Source: Casuarina equisetifolia (taxonomy: Eukaryota > Streptophyta > Magnoliopsida > Fagales > Casuarinaceae). Taken from it: 64,000 nt of DNA. The stretch covers positions 20,990,682 to 21,054,681 of the forward strand of contig CM052360.1 of the NCBI GenBank assembly GCA_028551475.1, in the 5' to 3' direction. Made by a program: the position numbers and the translations under genes. Each line of letters starts with the position of its first letter. Position 1 is the first letter of the stretch. This document shows, in pieces, positions 46,501 through 58,082 of the stretch. The notes under the pieces were generated by a model. That model saw only the letters and a program-made list of their open reading frames with translations, did no database searches and was not told the DNA's origin.

Positions 46501-46945
46501 TGAATTTCTAGAAATTCCAAAACTTATCATAGGTGAGGAAACAAAAAGCTCCTATAATTTAGTTGCTTTCTAGAAATGATATTAAAAAGCTAATCATGTC
46601 AATGAATATGTTTTCATTATGAATTGCCTTGTTAATACTCACAACTATGTTGACTTAATGTTCAAGTACGGAACTCTGGACAATAGGCTTGGCAATAAAA
46701 AAGACAGGTCATCTATTATTGACAAACTTACGCATGGGCTTAGGTAGAAGTTCACTGAATTCTGTTTTGCTAGTATTTGTAAAGAATTGGACAAGTACCG
46801 TAAAGAACCATGGCATCCACTAACTTGAGATGAAAAATTTTCAACACACCGAGGACCACAATATCTTTAATCGCAGGTGCTACAATTCTTATATTCATTT
46901 TCATACAAACAATGTACTGGACAAAGTCTTCCAATGCCAATGGCC
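46501..46945 (+). pseudogene. DUF247 3' fragment, decayed
   Basis: Parallels 44270-44715: GAAATTCCAAAACTTATCATAGGTGAGGAAACA, then VNEYVFIMNCLVN, MFKYGTLDNRL, the EFCFASICKELDKY block and the membrane segment, ending near TGTACTGGACAAAGTCTTCCAA. Several frameshifts and stops are visible (for example TAG at about 46742), and the N-terminal two thirds are missing. The duplicated 3' flank continues to about 47155, where a LINE interrupts it. Confidence 0.85.
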
Positions 46946-47159
46946 AAAAGCCTTGAAATGCCACCATTGCAACATTCAGTGGCGGTTGTTTCTGATTTTG
47001 GAGCAGATAGACTTCTCATTGTCAGAGTTGTCCAGTTTTATTAAAAGCTACTTTCCACCTTAAACGGTTTGGTAAGGCTTTATTTCTTTATTAAGCAATA
47101 TATATTGCTTGGTGATGTCTTTCTACCAATTGAATGATCATACTTGAGAGTTAGCAGAT

Positions 47160-50100
47160 AGAGTGCCAGCGAGAGGTCAGAAACTTCCGTCTACATCATC
47201 TTTCGGTCCAGAACACAAGAAATCGTCTCAAAGCAACCACTCAGAATACACGAAAACGTTCCAAAACAGCCACACCCACAAACTCCTCCATCATAAATCG
47301 TACAAGAATGCTACTAATAGAACTGTGTCGAAGTCCTATGTGACCGTGACAGATTTTAGTAGCATCCCGAAGTTGTAGTAGGCACCTCATGAGCCAGCCC
47401 TCTTGGATGGGAAGCCCGATGTAATCTTCTTGGATGCAAAATGGGATCAGGCTTCTGCCGACCATCGCCATACTCTTATAGCCAAATTTAGTGGGATTCG
47501 TCTGCCAGTAGACGTTTTTGAACTTTTCATGAACACCACTTGGGGGCTTGAAGAACCATCAATTGTTGGATTCAGATCGACCAAACAGATAATTATTCAT
47601 CTCCAATTGGACAAAGGCTTTCCTTGAGCATGGTCAAGCGACAATAACGTCTTTGAAGACTCAAGATTTCTTCTGTTTCGTTGGGATAAAACATGCCTTG
47701 GAGACCGCACGACGATGGTCCTGTGGCTGAGACTTCCCAATCTGCCTCCAACCCTCCATAATCGAGGAGCCTTAGAAATGCTTGGCAACCAGCTTGGTAA
47801 ATTTCTGTGTGCAGATCTGCGCACACAAAAGTTCAAACACCCGGCATACACTCAGGTGTGCATAAAACTAGATCTTGCCAAACCATTGCCTGAGAATTTC
47901 TGGACCACGCCAGGATGTCCCGAACCACCTATCCTGCAAGAGATTTAATACGAAGAAAAGATAGGTTACTGCTTTCATTGTCAATCTTCAAGGCCGTGAA
48001 CGTCATCTGTGTCACAAGCTCCAGGCACGCACGCAAGATGTTCGGCCAAATTCTTCACAGAGCAGTGATTCTCAAAAGGACACTCAAGCTTTGGTGCCAG
48101 TCATCCCAAAGCCAGAAATACAACAGCTCACTGGGAAAGCATTGAAGAGGCAGAAAAAATCCCAACAAAAGGTGTCAGTGTCGGAACAGAATCACCAAAT
48201 TTGGCAGCAAAAACAGACTTCCACGGTGAGGTTACCACCTGTTTGTGAACCTATCTCAAAGGACAAAGGCAAAGGCAACTGGGGGAAATACCTTCGGCTT
48301 TCTCTTCTTCTAAACAATCTGCTAAAGGGGGATTCAGTACAGGCTCCTTTTCCAGATCTTCAGCCATAACAGCAATCAAGGGGTGGAGTTCAAGATAGCA
48401 TTACGCGGGCTCCGGGGTGCAACTCCAAAGGGACGCCAATAGCCAACCCAGCTTGAGGACCCTCTTGTTGTTTGTCAAAATGCCTCAAAAAGACTGTGGA
48501 GGCAAGTTATCCTATAGCTCAGGCCCTGCTCTCTCAAGGCTTAGATCTTCCTCATAACGAAACAGAAACAGATGTGAGTGAAAGTAAATTATGGGATAGT
48601 GAAATTGCCTCAGAGGAGAGTGAAACTGAAAATAAGGAGGATGTCTCTTTCAAATGCCTAACAACAAAAATGGCCCTCCCAATCCCCATGATGGAGGTCT
48701 TGGAGGAGGATCATGATGCGGCCACGCCTCTGGTCGTGCAAAATCAGTATCAACCTTTCCGAAGACACGGATCTACCATAGAGGATTTTTTTAAGGAAGG
48801 CTAGATCCCTAGAAGCACTATAGCAACGGTGCTAGCCTTAATCCCTAGAGTCTCTCAATTGAGTAGCTCTCTAGACTTAAGGCCAACCAGTTTATGCACT
48901 TTTTGTGAAAAAGTTCTAGTGAAGATCCTCAATGACTACTTAGCTCAGGTGCTTCCTTTTGTGATATTGTTGGAGCAATTGAGTTTTGTCAAGAACATAT
49001 CCATCTAGGAAAATTAGTATTGGTTGAAGAAATGATTCATGAAATTAACTGAGGTGTTTTAACTGGAAATGTAATAATCAAATTGGACATGTCCAAAGCT
49101 TATGATAGACTAGAGTGATGTTTTCTGTTAGAGGTCATGTTAAGGTCTAGGTTTTCTCCAATGTGTATGGATATTATCTTTTGTTGCATATCAAACAATT
49201 GGTTTTCTATTCAATTGCTAGGGAAGAAGTTTGGATTTTTCAATTCTACTAGGGGTTTAACATAGAGGGATCCCCTTTCACCATGCTTATTTATTATTGT
49301 TCAAGAGGCTCTTAATGGATAGTTAAAGTTTATGGTGCATAATGGGTTTACTGGAAGATACAAAGGTATGAATGCATTTGGGTACACTTCACATTTACTT
49401 TATGCTAGTAAGATGGTTGTTTTTCTTAATGGTTGGAAGAGATCGATATCCAACTTCATGGAACTTTTTAAAGGAATATGAGCATCATAGTGAGCAGTAA
49501 GTTAATGTGCGAAAACGCAACTTTTTACTTGGAAAGATAGCTCCTTTGTACAAGAAGCACCACCTCAAACATTGGAAAAGCTTTTCTCATGTGGATCTTT
49601 ATTTCAAATACTCGGGAGTTCCATTGTTTAAAGGAAGGCTAAGCAAATTTATTTTCAAGAGTTATTGACAAAGATTATGGGACGTATTAGCAATTGGAAG
49701 AACATGTCCCTCTCTCATGAGGGAAAGCTTGTCCTAATCCAAAGTGTACTGTCTTCCCTACCATTACACTGCTTATCAGTTTCCAAAGCTTTAAAGTTTG
49801 TCTTCAGAAAGATGAATCAGAAAATGTCTAAATTCTTACGGAGTATCCATGGGGTTCATAGACCTGATTGTGTAAGTTGGGAAAAAGCGTATAGACCTAC
49901 TGGTGAGGGGAGATTGGTTATTCAAGACCTAAAAATGGTCATGAAAAGCTTTCATGTGAAGATGGCATGCAACTATCTCAAGGGTGACTCTTTATGCGTG
50001 CAATTGATGCAACGAAAGTATGGCATTGCTCTAGAAGTTCTTCACCACCAAAAGCACACTCTAGCCTCTCATTGCTGGACTAGTATGAGTACTCATGCTC

Positions 50101-51400
50101 CACTTGTTATCCTACAAAGTAGATGGTTAATCAATGATGCTTCTAGGTCTTTTTGAGGGAATAAATGGCTAAAAGACATTTTATTATTTCCTACTTGTGA
50201 AAATCAACCAACGACTATATGAGAAGCACTTTTAGATCAGCTTCTTTCATAAACTTTCTTATCTCCAGGTCAATTGGCACAAGCTAGATAGATTATCCTC
50301 TCAAAAGAGGATAAAAAGCTTATTTTTGAACCCTTAAACAATGAATCTTTCTCTGTTGCTTTGGTGTATGATGAAATGTGGGTTCATGAAGAAAAGGTGT
50401 ACTTGAACAAAGTTGTTTAGAACTCTTATTTACCAACGAAGACAAGTTTTTTATCTGGCAAATCATGTATAATGGATTCATGATGGATTCTAACATTCAA
50501 GGATGAGGTTTTTCTTTAGCTTCTAAATGTATCTGTTGCTCCTAGCCACAATTACCTATTTTTGAAAGGGTATTGGCAAGTGGCTTTTGGAACTACTTTA
50601 GTAATCATCTTCATTTTTCGGTAAGAAGGGATTCTATTTCAAATCTTATTACATATTTATTTAATAAGGCTATAGACTCTTCCTAAGTTGGAATTGTAAT
50701 TGTATTGGTTGGTGGTCATACTTTATAGTGAATATGGTTGGTGAGGAATGATGTCCTCTATTCAAAAAAAGGTCTTTTCTTACCATTTCTCGTAGGCAAG
50801 GTGATCTCTAAGGTTTAGATGCTATTGACCAACTTCAATTGTACACATTTCCCCTCCTCACTAGAATGTTCATGACTACAAGCTTTGTTATTCCTTATTT
50901 ATGTCCCACCAACAACCAAGGGTTGGATGGTATGTTGGAATTCCCCCCTTTAAATGGTCTTAAGTTAAATACAAATGGATCTTGTATTATTGGTATATGC
51001 GTAGGAACTAAAGTTCTAAGAGATTTTTGTGGTAGTGTACATTAGCATATTCAACTAATTTGAGAGGCGGCGATAGTGCTAAGGTTAACATTTTGGCATT
51101 ACTTGAGAGCTTAAAGTTATGTTAGCAAAAAGGAATCATTTATCACAAATAGAGGCAGATTCCCAATTTATGGTATAATGTTTAGAAGGGTTATTTGCTA
51201 CTCCTTGGAGATAGATTATCATATGTGTATATGCTTAGCTTATATTCGTCTAGATGTAAAAATATTATATGTCTTTTAAGAAGCTAATTTTCTAACAAAT
51301 GGATTACCTAGTTTCAAGCATTCTCTTTTAGGATTGCAAGTGTTGTTAACTCTTGGATCTTTACCAACTTGGTATTGATGAATTTTGTGGGAAGATCTTA
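47160..51400 (+). mobile_element. degenerate LINE (L1-type), plus strand
   Basis: ORF1: a basic Ser-rich start (47163), DUF4283-like region 47403-47940 (MVLWLRLPNLPPTLHN.GALEMLGNQLGKFL...CIKLDLAKPLPE) and a zinc-knuckle start (GYCFHCQSS, about 47960). ORF1 tail and acidic region run to 48804. The endonuclease is missing; RT starts at about 48815 (ATVLALIPRVSQ...LDLRPTSLC). RT blocks are IIKLDMSKAYDRLE (49075), RDPLSPCLFII (49267) and HLLYASKMVVFLN (49392), where the catalytic YADD has become YASK. The thumb/connection region follows (ISNWKNMSLSHEGKLVLIQSVLSSLP, 49686) and an RNase H start (LKLNTNGSCI, about 50960). Many stops. It is inserted into the 3' flank of the DUF247 fragment: duplicated flank lies on both sides (to 47155 and from about 51760). 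Exact 3' end and target duplication were not resolved. Confidence 0.88.
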
Positions 51401-52138
51401 TTAGGCATCTTTCCCAATCTGCTATTAATGAATTTTGTGGGAAGATCAATTAGTCCTAAAACATTCAAAGCCATCGTAATCATTTTTATCTTTCATAGAT
51501 AGTAAAAGTTGTTATGTTTACTCCTTTATATCATTATTTAGACTACGTGCCTATGCTAGTTTCTTATTATAATATTTTATATATAATTTGCAGCTACTTG
51601 TTGGTTTCATTTTGTAAAGGGTCGAGTTTATGACATGTTTCATGTATTTTCCTCACAAATTTGACATTCAGGTCAAGTTGTAGTGTCAATGTAACTAGCT
51701 TAGCATAAGTCTTTTGATATATATATATACACACCATATATGAAAGTAGGTTGTCACACTTTTAGCTTGCAGTTTTTGTTTTTATCATTTATATCTAGCA
51801 ATGTCAAAAATTAATCCAAACTATATTGGACGATAGCTAACTTGGTTGTAAATATGTATGATTAAAAAAAGTATCATATGGCCTTTTGAATGTAATAGCT
51901 CTTCTTCAACTTAAGTGGTAATGTGAAGTATTTGTATCTAGTTCCAATAATGGTCTCTTTTAGCTGCTTACAAGTGACATGCTAATAAAAAGATAGACAT
52001 TGGAAATATCCATCATCCTTTCTTTCTTTTCCCTTGCTTTTCTACGAATTCCTATTATCCTGAATTCATAAAGAGTCTGAAATGGAAGTTCCACATCAAA
52101 CTGGCCATATAATATAGGAAAGTTTTATCCTGGTTCAG
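51401..52138. other. LINE 3' end and resumed DUF247 flank
   Basis: A ~47-bp string ending GAATTTTGTGGGAAGATC is repeated at about 51376-51405 and 51428-51452. From about 51760 the sequence parallels the DUF247 3' flank (45455-45560). No gene. Confidence 0.5.
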
Positions 52139-52246
52139 GATCAAGGAGACCTAGTTACTGAAATCAAATCAGTTGTATGCAGGATAATCCGAAGGGAGAC
52201 TACTGTGCTTGATGTCCTTTCCGAAGTTGATGTCGATGACCTCAAA
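52139..52246 (+). other. short coding-like stretch, unidentified
   Basis: An uninterrupted frame of about 36 codons reads DQGDLVTEIKSVVCRII and then VLDVLSEVDVDDLK, with ordinary amino-acid composition unlike the surrounding low-complexity DNA. It runs directly into the ~300-bp repeat. It may be an exon fragment carried by a repeat; I do not recognise the protein. Confidence 0.25.
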
Positions 52247-53480
52247 GTAATCCTAACGCATCACCTTGCCTCTTCTTACATCCGTCCGAGGTGTTGTATT
52301 ATCTGTCCCACATCAAACATTGTATAGCATTTTGATGGACTTATGAGGAAAGGAACTTGTCCCGTGCCTAAAGTGTTCTCAACAAATAGGATCATTGGAA
52401 TAAATTTTATTATAAATGGAAAGTATAGCAATGTTTATCTGATATAATGTAGTAAAAAGCAACTCTTGTTATTTACTTATAATATTTTTCTTAATAAGTA
52501 GTATCAAAAATAGATTAAAAGAAATTTTAGTAAGTAATCCCAACCCATCCCCATGCCTTTCTTACGTCAATGATGTGAGGTAGCATCCGAGCTGTTGTTT
52601 TGTCTGTCCCACATCAAATATAGTACAACATTTTGATGGACTTATGAGCAAAGGAACTTGTCCTGTGCTTAAAGTGTCTTTCTCAACTAATGGGATCATT
52701 GGAATAAATTTTATTACACATAGAAAGTATAACAATGTTTATCTCATATGATGTAGTAAAAAAAACAACTCTTGTTATTTACCTAGAATATTTTTATTAA
52801 TAAGTAGTATCAAAAATAGGTTAAAACAAATTATATTATGTTTAAGAGGTTAAGTAGTATCAAATAAAAGATTCAATAGCTCAAATATTTTTATTAATAA
52901 GTAGTATCAAAAATAGGTTAAAAAAAATTCTATTATATTTAAGAGGTTAAGTAGTATCAAATAAAAGATTCAATAGCTCAACCCAAAAGTTAGATAAAAA
53001 GTTAAAGGGATACTTCTTTTATTTAAACTTTATTACAATAAATTACACTTCTAATATAAAATTTTTATACTACATACACATTCTTACACGCAAAGTAACA
53101 TTGTATTCTAGATGGTATGGAATGGAACAAATTCAACCAAAAGGTCTAAAAAAACTAGCTCAAAAATTGGATAAACACTTTTTTGTCAATGACCTCAAAG
53201 TAATCCCAACCCATCACCTTGCCTCTCCTTACATTTGTCCGAGGTGTTGTATTGTCTATCCCACATCAAATATAGTATAGCATTTTGATGGACTTATGAG
53301 GAAAGAAACTTGTCCCGTGCCTAATTTAATTTAATTTTACCAAAATAGATCATACTTTCTGTCTGAAATTTTTGTCTTACATACAACATTTGGTGCAATA
53401 AAAAGTACTCTTAGTTCTTTACTTAAGAGTCTCTTTTCTAACAAGTAGTATTAAAGGCAAGTTGAAATTTCTTTATACTT
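52245..53480 (+). repeat. ~300-bp repeat family, three copies, with a 97-bp inner duplication
   Basis: The block GTCCCACATCAAA...ATAGCATTTTGATGGACTTATGAG.AAAG.AACTTGTCC occurs near 52300, 52600 and 53255, with flanking CATCACCTTGCCTCT and AGTAGTATCAAAAATAG. Between copies 2 and 3 a 97-bp string (starting 52790 and 52887) is repeated with few differences, so it is young. No protein-coding capacity. It could be a non-autonomous mobile element, but no termini were resolved. Confidence 0.8.
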
Positions 53481-55910
53481 ACAAGGTTCATTAATGTCTA
53501 TATCATATCATTAATACTTACAAGTAGTATTAAAGGCTAGGTTTGGGAGATCTAGATGGTGATGAGGTTCTCATGGGATCTCACGGGATGTCATGGGTTC
53601 ACCACGTGTTTAGATTCCTTTTTTTTTTTTAATTATATCAATTGTTCAACTGTGAGTTCTTAAATCCATTATTTTTACTAAGCATTGATTTTAGAAAATT
53701 CTTTTCTTACTATATTTTCAAACATTGATTTTTTTCTCTTCAGATATTGATTTTTGAAGTTTAATTTAGATAAAAATTTAGCTTTCAAACCTTATATTTT
53801 CTATGGAATTGAATGATTAGAAATATTATCTCTAAGAAAATAATTTTTAATCAATGATTTTATAAAGTTTATCTGACCAAATAATTGTTACTTAATAATT
53901 ATGACTTGTGAAGATTATAAGGTTTCATACTTAGGAAACTTAAGTTTAAATGGTGTCTTTTGAACTTCTGAAAAGATTTCAAATCATTTTTTAACGAGAG
54001 GTTGGATTTTTACATAATGTTAACTATATGAATAGAAGATTCAATTTAGGAAGGGTGGTGCAATAACAAGTTCTATATTAAGACATCATATTTTAATAGA
54101 TAGAATTCAGACTATCCCATTACTCATTTATGAAAAGACCAAATGACCAAATAATTTGAATTTATTGAAAAAAAAGTACCAAAAAATTAGGGAATTGCAA
54201 ATTAAATAGCTATTTGAAGATAATAAAATACCTACCTATATTACATGTAGATATATGACTTGAAATAAGAGTAAAATATAATAATTAATGCTTGATCAAT
54301 ACAAAGTATTAGTATTGTATAGAATTATATTAAGGAAATATTCATTCATGAAGAGATATTTATGATTTTAATAGATTATATTAATTATACCCTATTAAGT
54401 CAAATGACTTTGAATAGGAATAAAATATATTGATTTAATGGCTAACTGACGCAAAAGGGTATATTGCATCAATCGTGTTTTATTTAAACAAAAGTAGTTG
54501 CTAACTCTGAGATAAATGATTGTAGGTTTGACAACTTTGTCTTTATAATTTTTTAATGCAACATTAAATTTGATTAGCATTTAAGTTCCAAGGAATTCAT
54601 TTTATTGATGATTTTAAAGTAATTAAAATTCTTTTCTCTTAAGTAGATATGAAGGGTTTATATTCAAAGAGTTATAGTACATTGAATGTAACTCTAGTTA
54701 AAAATATGTGATGGACCATTTTTAGCATTTAAAAAAGATGGAAAATCACATACATGAATCACTACGATTTTTTACATGGAAGATCCTAATAATGAGGGAC
54801 ATAAACATATAAAATAAATAATTTTTTATAAAGCAAAGGGAAGGATGGATATGATATTAAAACTATCTTTCCAAGGATTGATGAACAGAACTTTAACCTT
54901 CTTTCTTTGTTATATTCTTTTTCCATTTTTTTTCTCTTTCTTTTACTTTCATTTAGAAGTAAAACCATAACAATTTTTTAGAATTAGCTTGAAGATTTTA
55001 TTTCAAAATTACAATGTGCCTATTATTTTTGATACGTCTACCATTATATTATAACTTGAATATTGAATATAAGGAAATGACCATTCGAAATAACTGATTA
55101 CATTCCATTAGTTGTGACTACTTTAGATATTTTATCGTGTTCACCTTAACATAAGGAGTTAACAATGACTAAGAATAAAATCATATATCTAAATATTACC
55201 ACAAGGAAATTGTTATTAAAAAGAAAATCATTTAGGAGTATGTCCTTTGATCAAATTGATCACAAATCAAGTAGTCCTCTTACTATTTTATTTGAACAAA
55301 CAACTATTTAGACATGAACGCTTTCGATAAAATTTCATGCTAAATAATATTCTGTTAGTATTGCCTCAATATAACATTTGCTTAAGCAAGATGAGGTTAC
55401 AACTTTTCTTTTGCTGCAATATTGCCCTTTGGAAGGCTCAGATTTTGGAAAACTTTGTTATGCCAGTTATAAGTAATTTTATCATAATTTATTTAGTGTT
55501 TTTGTTCAGATATAGATGTAAAATAGTTCATGGAATGATTCAGACTATGTTAGATGTATATCTTATTTAAAACGATGAATATCTTATATCTTTTATTGGT
55601 ACTTCTGATATGTTCTTTGTAACTATAAAAATTAAGTTTAATTCCATATATTGACCACTATACATGAAGGAAATTTTTCTCGACTTATAGTGGCGTAGAA
55701 ATGGAAACATTTGATAGCGCACTCGGTCCAAGCTTGTTACGAGCATTCTGGGGCTGCGTTCCAGTGGGTAGCGTTCCCTGCCAACGGAAACGGCGTGACG
55801 CAGTAGTCGATGACCATGCCGATGTTCAAAATTCTTGCTGGGCCCGTTTTGCGGTAGGAAAAGATAAAGCACGGAAAAGGGGACAGTTTCTTTTTTTTTA
55901 AAAAAAAAAA

Positions 55911-56080
55911 ACCACAAGAACATGTCTTTGTAGCACGATAACAAAATCTAAATTCTTGTATGGTACTCATTACTTATTAATTTAGTTTCTATGATTTAAC
56001 AACATTTCGAGTAATGAACTATAATAAAAAAAACGGTTGTTTTAAATTATTATCTTACCTTCTTTATATATGATTTTTTA
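55911..56080 (+). repeat. long inverted repeat, left arm
   Basis: The reverse complement of this 170-bp arm matches 56680-56847 almost perfectly (only a handful of differences in hand alignment). Unit D has only the right-arm sequence (about 12710-12850), so this arm is the added one. Part of it (TAACAACATTTCGAGTAATG) is also repeated in direct orientation at 55997 and 56080. Confidence 0.88.
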
Positions 56081-56182
56081 ACAACATTTCGAGTAATGAA
56101 ATATAATTAAAAAAACGGTTGTTTTAAACTTTTCTTGTTTGCCCACCGGCCTTGTCGTGCTTGTCATGTAACTATGATTTTC

Positions 56183-56368
56183 ATGTTTTTATTTCAAGTT
56201 TTTTATATGGTAATTTGATATATAATGCATTTTATCCTTTTTAAGGGTTAAATTTATATTATGTTCTTTTCCTTTTTCTAGGTATGGTTATTACAGCCAA
56301 CCTTGTTATTATTAATAAATTTATCAGGATATTCTCTCTTTTTTCTAAAAAAAAATAATAATAATCTT
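56183..56368 (+). mobile_element. 5'-truncated LINE 3' end with target-site duplication
   Basis: A 186-bp insert flanked by ACTATGATTTTC (56171-56182) and ACCATAATTTTC (56369-56380), 10 of 12 identical. Units B and D show the uninterrupted site (GATTTTCTC near 24558; CCATTTTCTCTC near 11596). Its 3' half (GTTATTA..GCCAACCTT, TATTAATAAA) matches the end of the LINE fragment at 62130-62180, and it closes with A-rich AATAATAATAAT. Classic short LINE insertion. Confidence 0.8.
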
Positions 56369-56679
56369 ACCATAATTTTCTCTAAGGAGAAAATTAAAGT
56401 AATTGAATATCATAATTACAAGAAAAGCAAGTAATTAAAATAAAAGAAAAAACCCTTGGCTTCCACGTGAGGAATTTGGAAACTAATGGATCGAAAATTG
56501 AAATTAGCGACTTTGACAATGTACGTACAAGTAATCAAGAGATATTTGCCTCTAACTAACTTCCAGGATAATTGATTGTGGTAAGGTACTTCCAAAGATT
56601 CGCTAAGATTTTGATGACGGAAAAAATTATTCATAACCAAATTCTTCGAAAGATTTATTCCTCTCATAGATTAGTTATT

Positions 56680-56847
56680 AAAAAATCATATATAAAGAAG
56701 GTAAGATAATAATTTAAAACAACCTTTTTTTATTATATTTCATTACTCGGAATGTTGTTAAATCATAGAAACTAAATTAACAAGTAATGAGTACCATACA
56801 AGAATTTAGATTTTGTTATCGTGCTACAAAGACATGTTCTTTTGGTT
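56680..56847 (+). repeat. long inverted repeat, right arm
   Basis: Partner of 55911-56080. The arms enclose about 600 bp. The pair could fold into a ~170-bp near-perfect stem if transcribed across. Confidence 0.88.
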
Positions 56848-57230
56848 TTAAAATAAGAAAGTACATCAACATATAATAAAGATATCAAACCAAAACATTG
56901 ACAGTAACAAAAATTACTCGGTACAATCTAAAAACATGGTAATTCGATCGAAACCTGATATATCTATCCTTATTTTCTTATCCGAGGTCCAGAATTCGAC
57001 CAAAAAATTCCATCCTATTGCTTGTTCACGGTGGGGGCTTTTGCTTCTTATCTACCTTCTGTCCAATGCCACACAACTGTGCCAACATGTTGGCAGCTAA
57101 CGCTGAAGTCATCCATATATGAGTTGAATATTGTCTTGCCCTAGAACACCCAATCCTAGCTTATCACAAAAATTCTTTCGTCAATGTTGCATCCCATTTT
57201 AATGGACTATTTGTAAATTTTTTACATATA

Positions 57231-57559
57231 AGTGAACAAGTCAAATAAGTAATATAAGAATGAAAAATTATCATCTGACAAATATTGATGATTACTAAAC
57301 TAATTAAGCATAATGGTAAACTAATCCTAAAGAAAGTTAGTAATAAATTAAAATCAATGATTTCCAATACAAAATTTCAAAGCTAAAAATAACTAAATTT
57401 AAATGAGTAACATTAATACTAGAAATATGTTAGAGTATCCAATTTTACTATAAGTACTAGATATGAATTTCAATAGTTTAAGATTGTAGGAAAAATAACA
57501 CCTATGCAATGGTAGAACTTCTTAATTTATTTACTATTCTACTCTATTTATTAATTAAT
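57231..57559. other. AT-rich spacer, no gene seen
   Basis: Nothing recognisable. Confidence 0.5.
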
Positions 57560-57720
57560 TATATTTCTATATAAATTGAAATAAACAAAACCTATTGTGG
57601 TTTTCAACACTAGGCCTCCAATATAGTAGGTAAGGGCACTCGTAAGAGGGCAAGTGTCCATGTTGAGGAGGATGTGGGTTTGGACTTGAAGGATTGTCAC
57701 ATTTCAAGAAAGGAATACTC
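57560..57720 (+). repeat. partial copy of the ~440-bp tandem unit
   Basis: TCAACACTAGGCCTCCAA.....GGTAAGGG and GGATGTGGGTTTGG....GGATTGTCACAT match the array at 33770-33860. It sits left of repeat X copy 3 just as the array sits left of copy 2, so the larger duplication included both. Confidence 0.75.
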
Positions 57721-58082
57721 CAATGGAGAGAACTTGTACCCACATTAGAAAGGCAAGTAAAGGATCTTGGCTTGATAAGGGTAACGTCACTTAAAAAACA
57801 TGTTAGCAAACAAAAACATTTTAAAAAATTCATTCTTATCTAAAAGTCAACTCAAAAGGCTAATTTTTTTTTTATTTTGAATAATATTTTAAACAAGATT
57901 TACTAAATATGAGACTTTTGCCATGTGGTTCTTACATGACACAAGCTTTCATGATAATATTTTATCTACAACTAATATGAGCTACACACTTTATCTCGAG
58001 GATATAGGTTGTATGTTTTTTGCAAAGGTTGTTGTCTTCTCACTGTAAGTTTAATATTATGTTATAGAATTTACTTTTGCCC
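57721..58082. other. AT-rich spacer, no gene seen
   Basis: Nothing supported; probably the decayed remainder of the tandem-array side of the segmental duplication. Confidence 0.4.

Larger units (their letters stand above)
53620..57230 (+). repeat. segmental repeat unit C
   Basis: The left part (53890-55810) parallels unit B and the flanks of CBSCBSPB in unit A; the right part (55370-57220) parallels unit D. At 55560 TGTTAGATGTA runs straight into TATCTTATTTAAAACG, that is, no CBSCBSPB gene. Contains the insertions listed separately. No gene. Confidence 0.85.
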
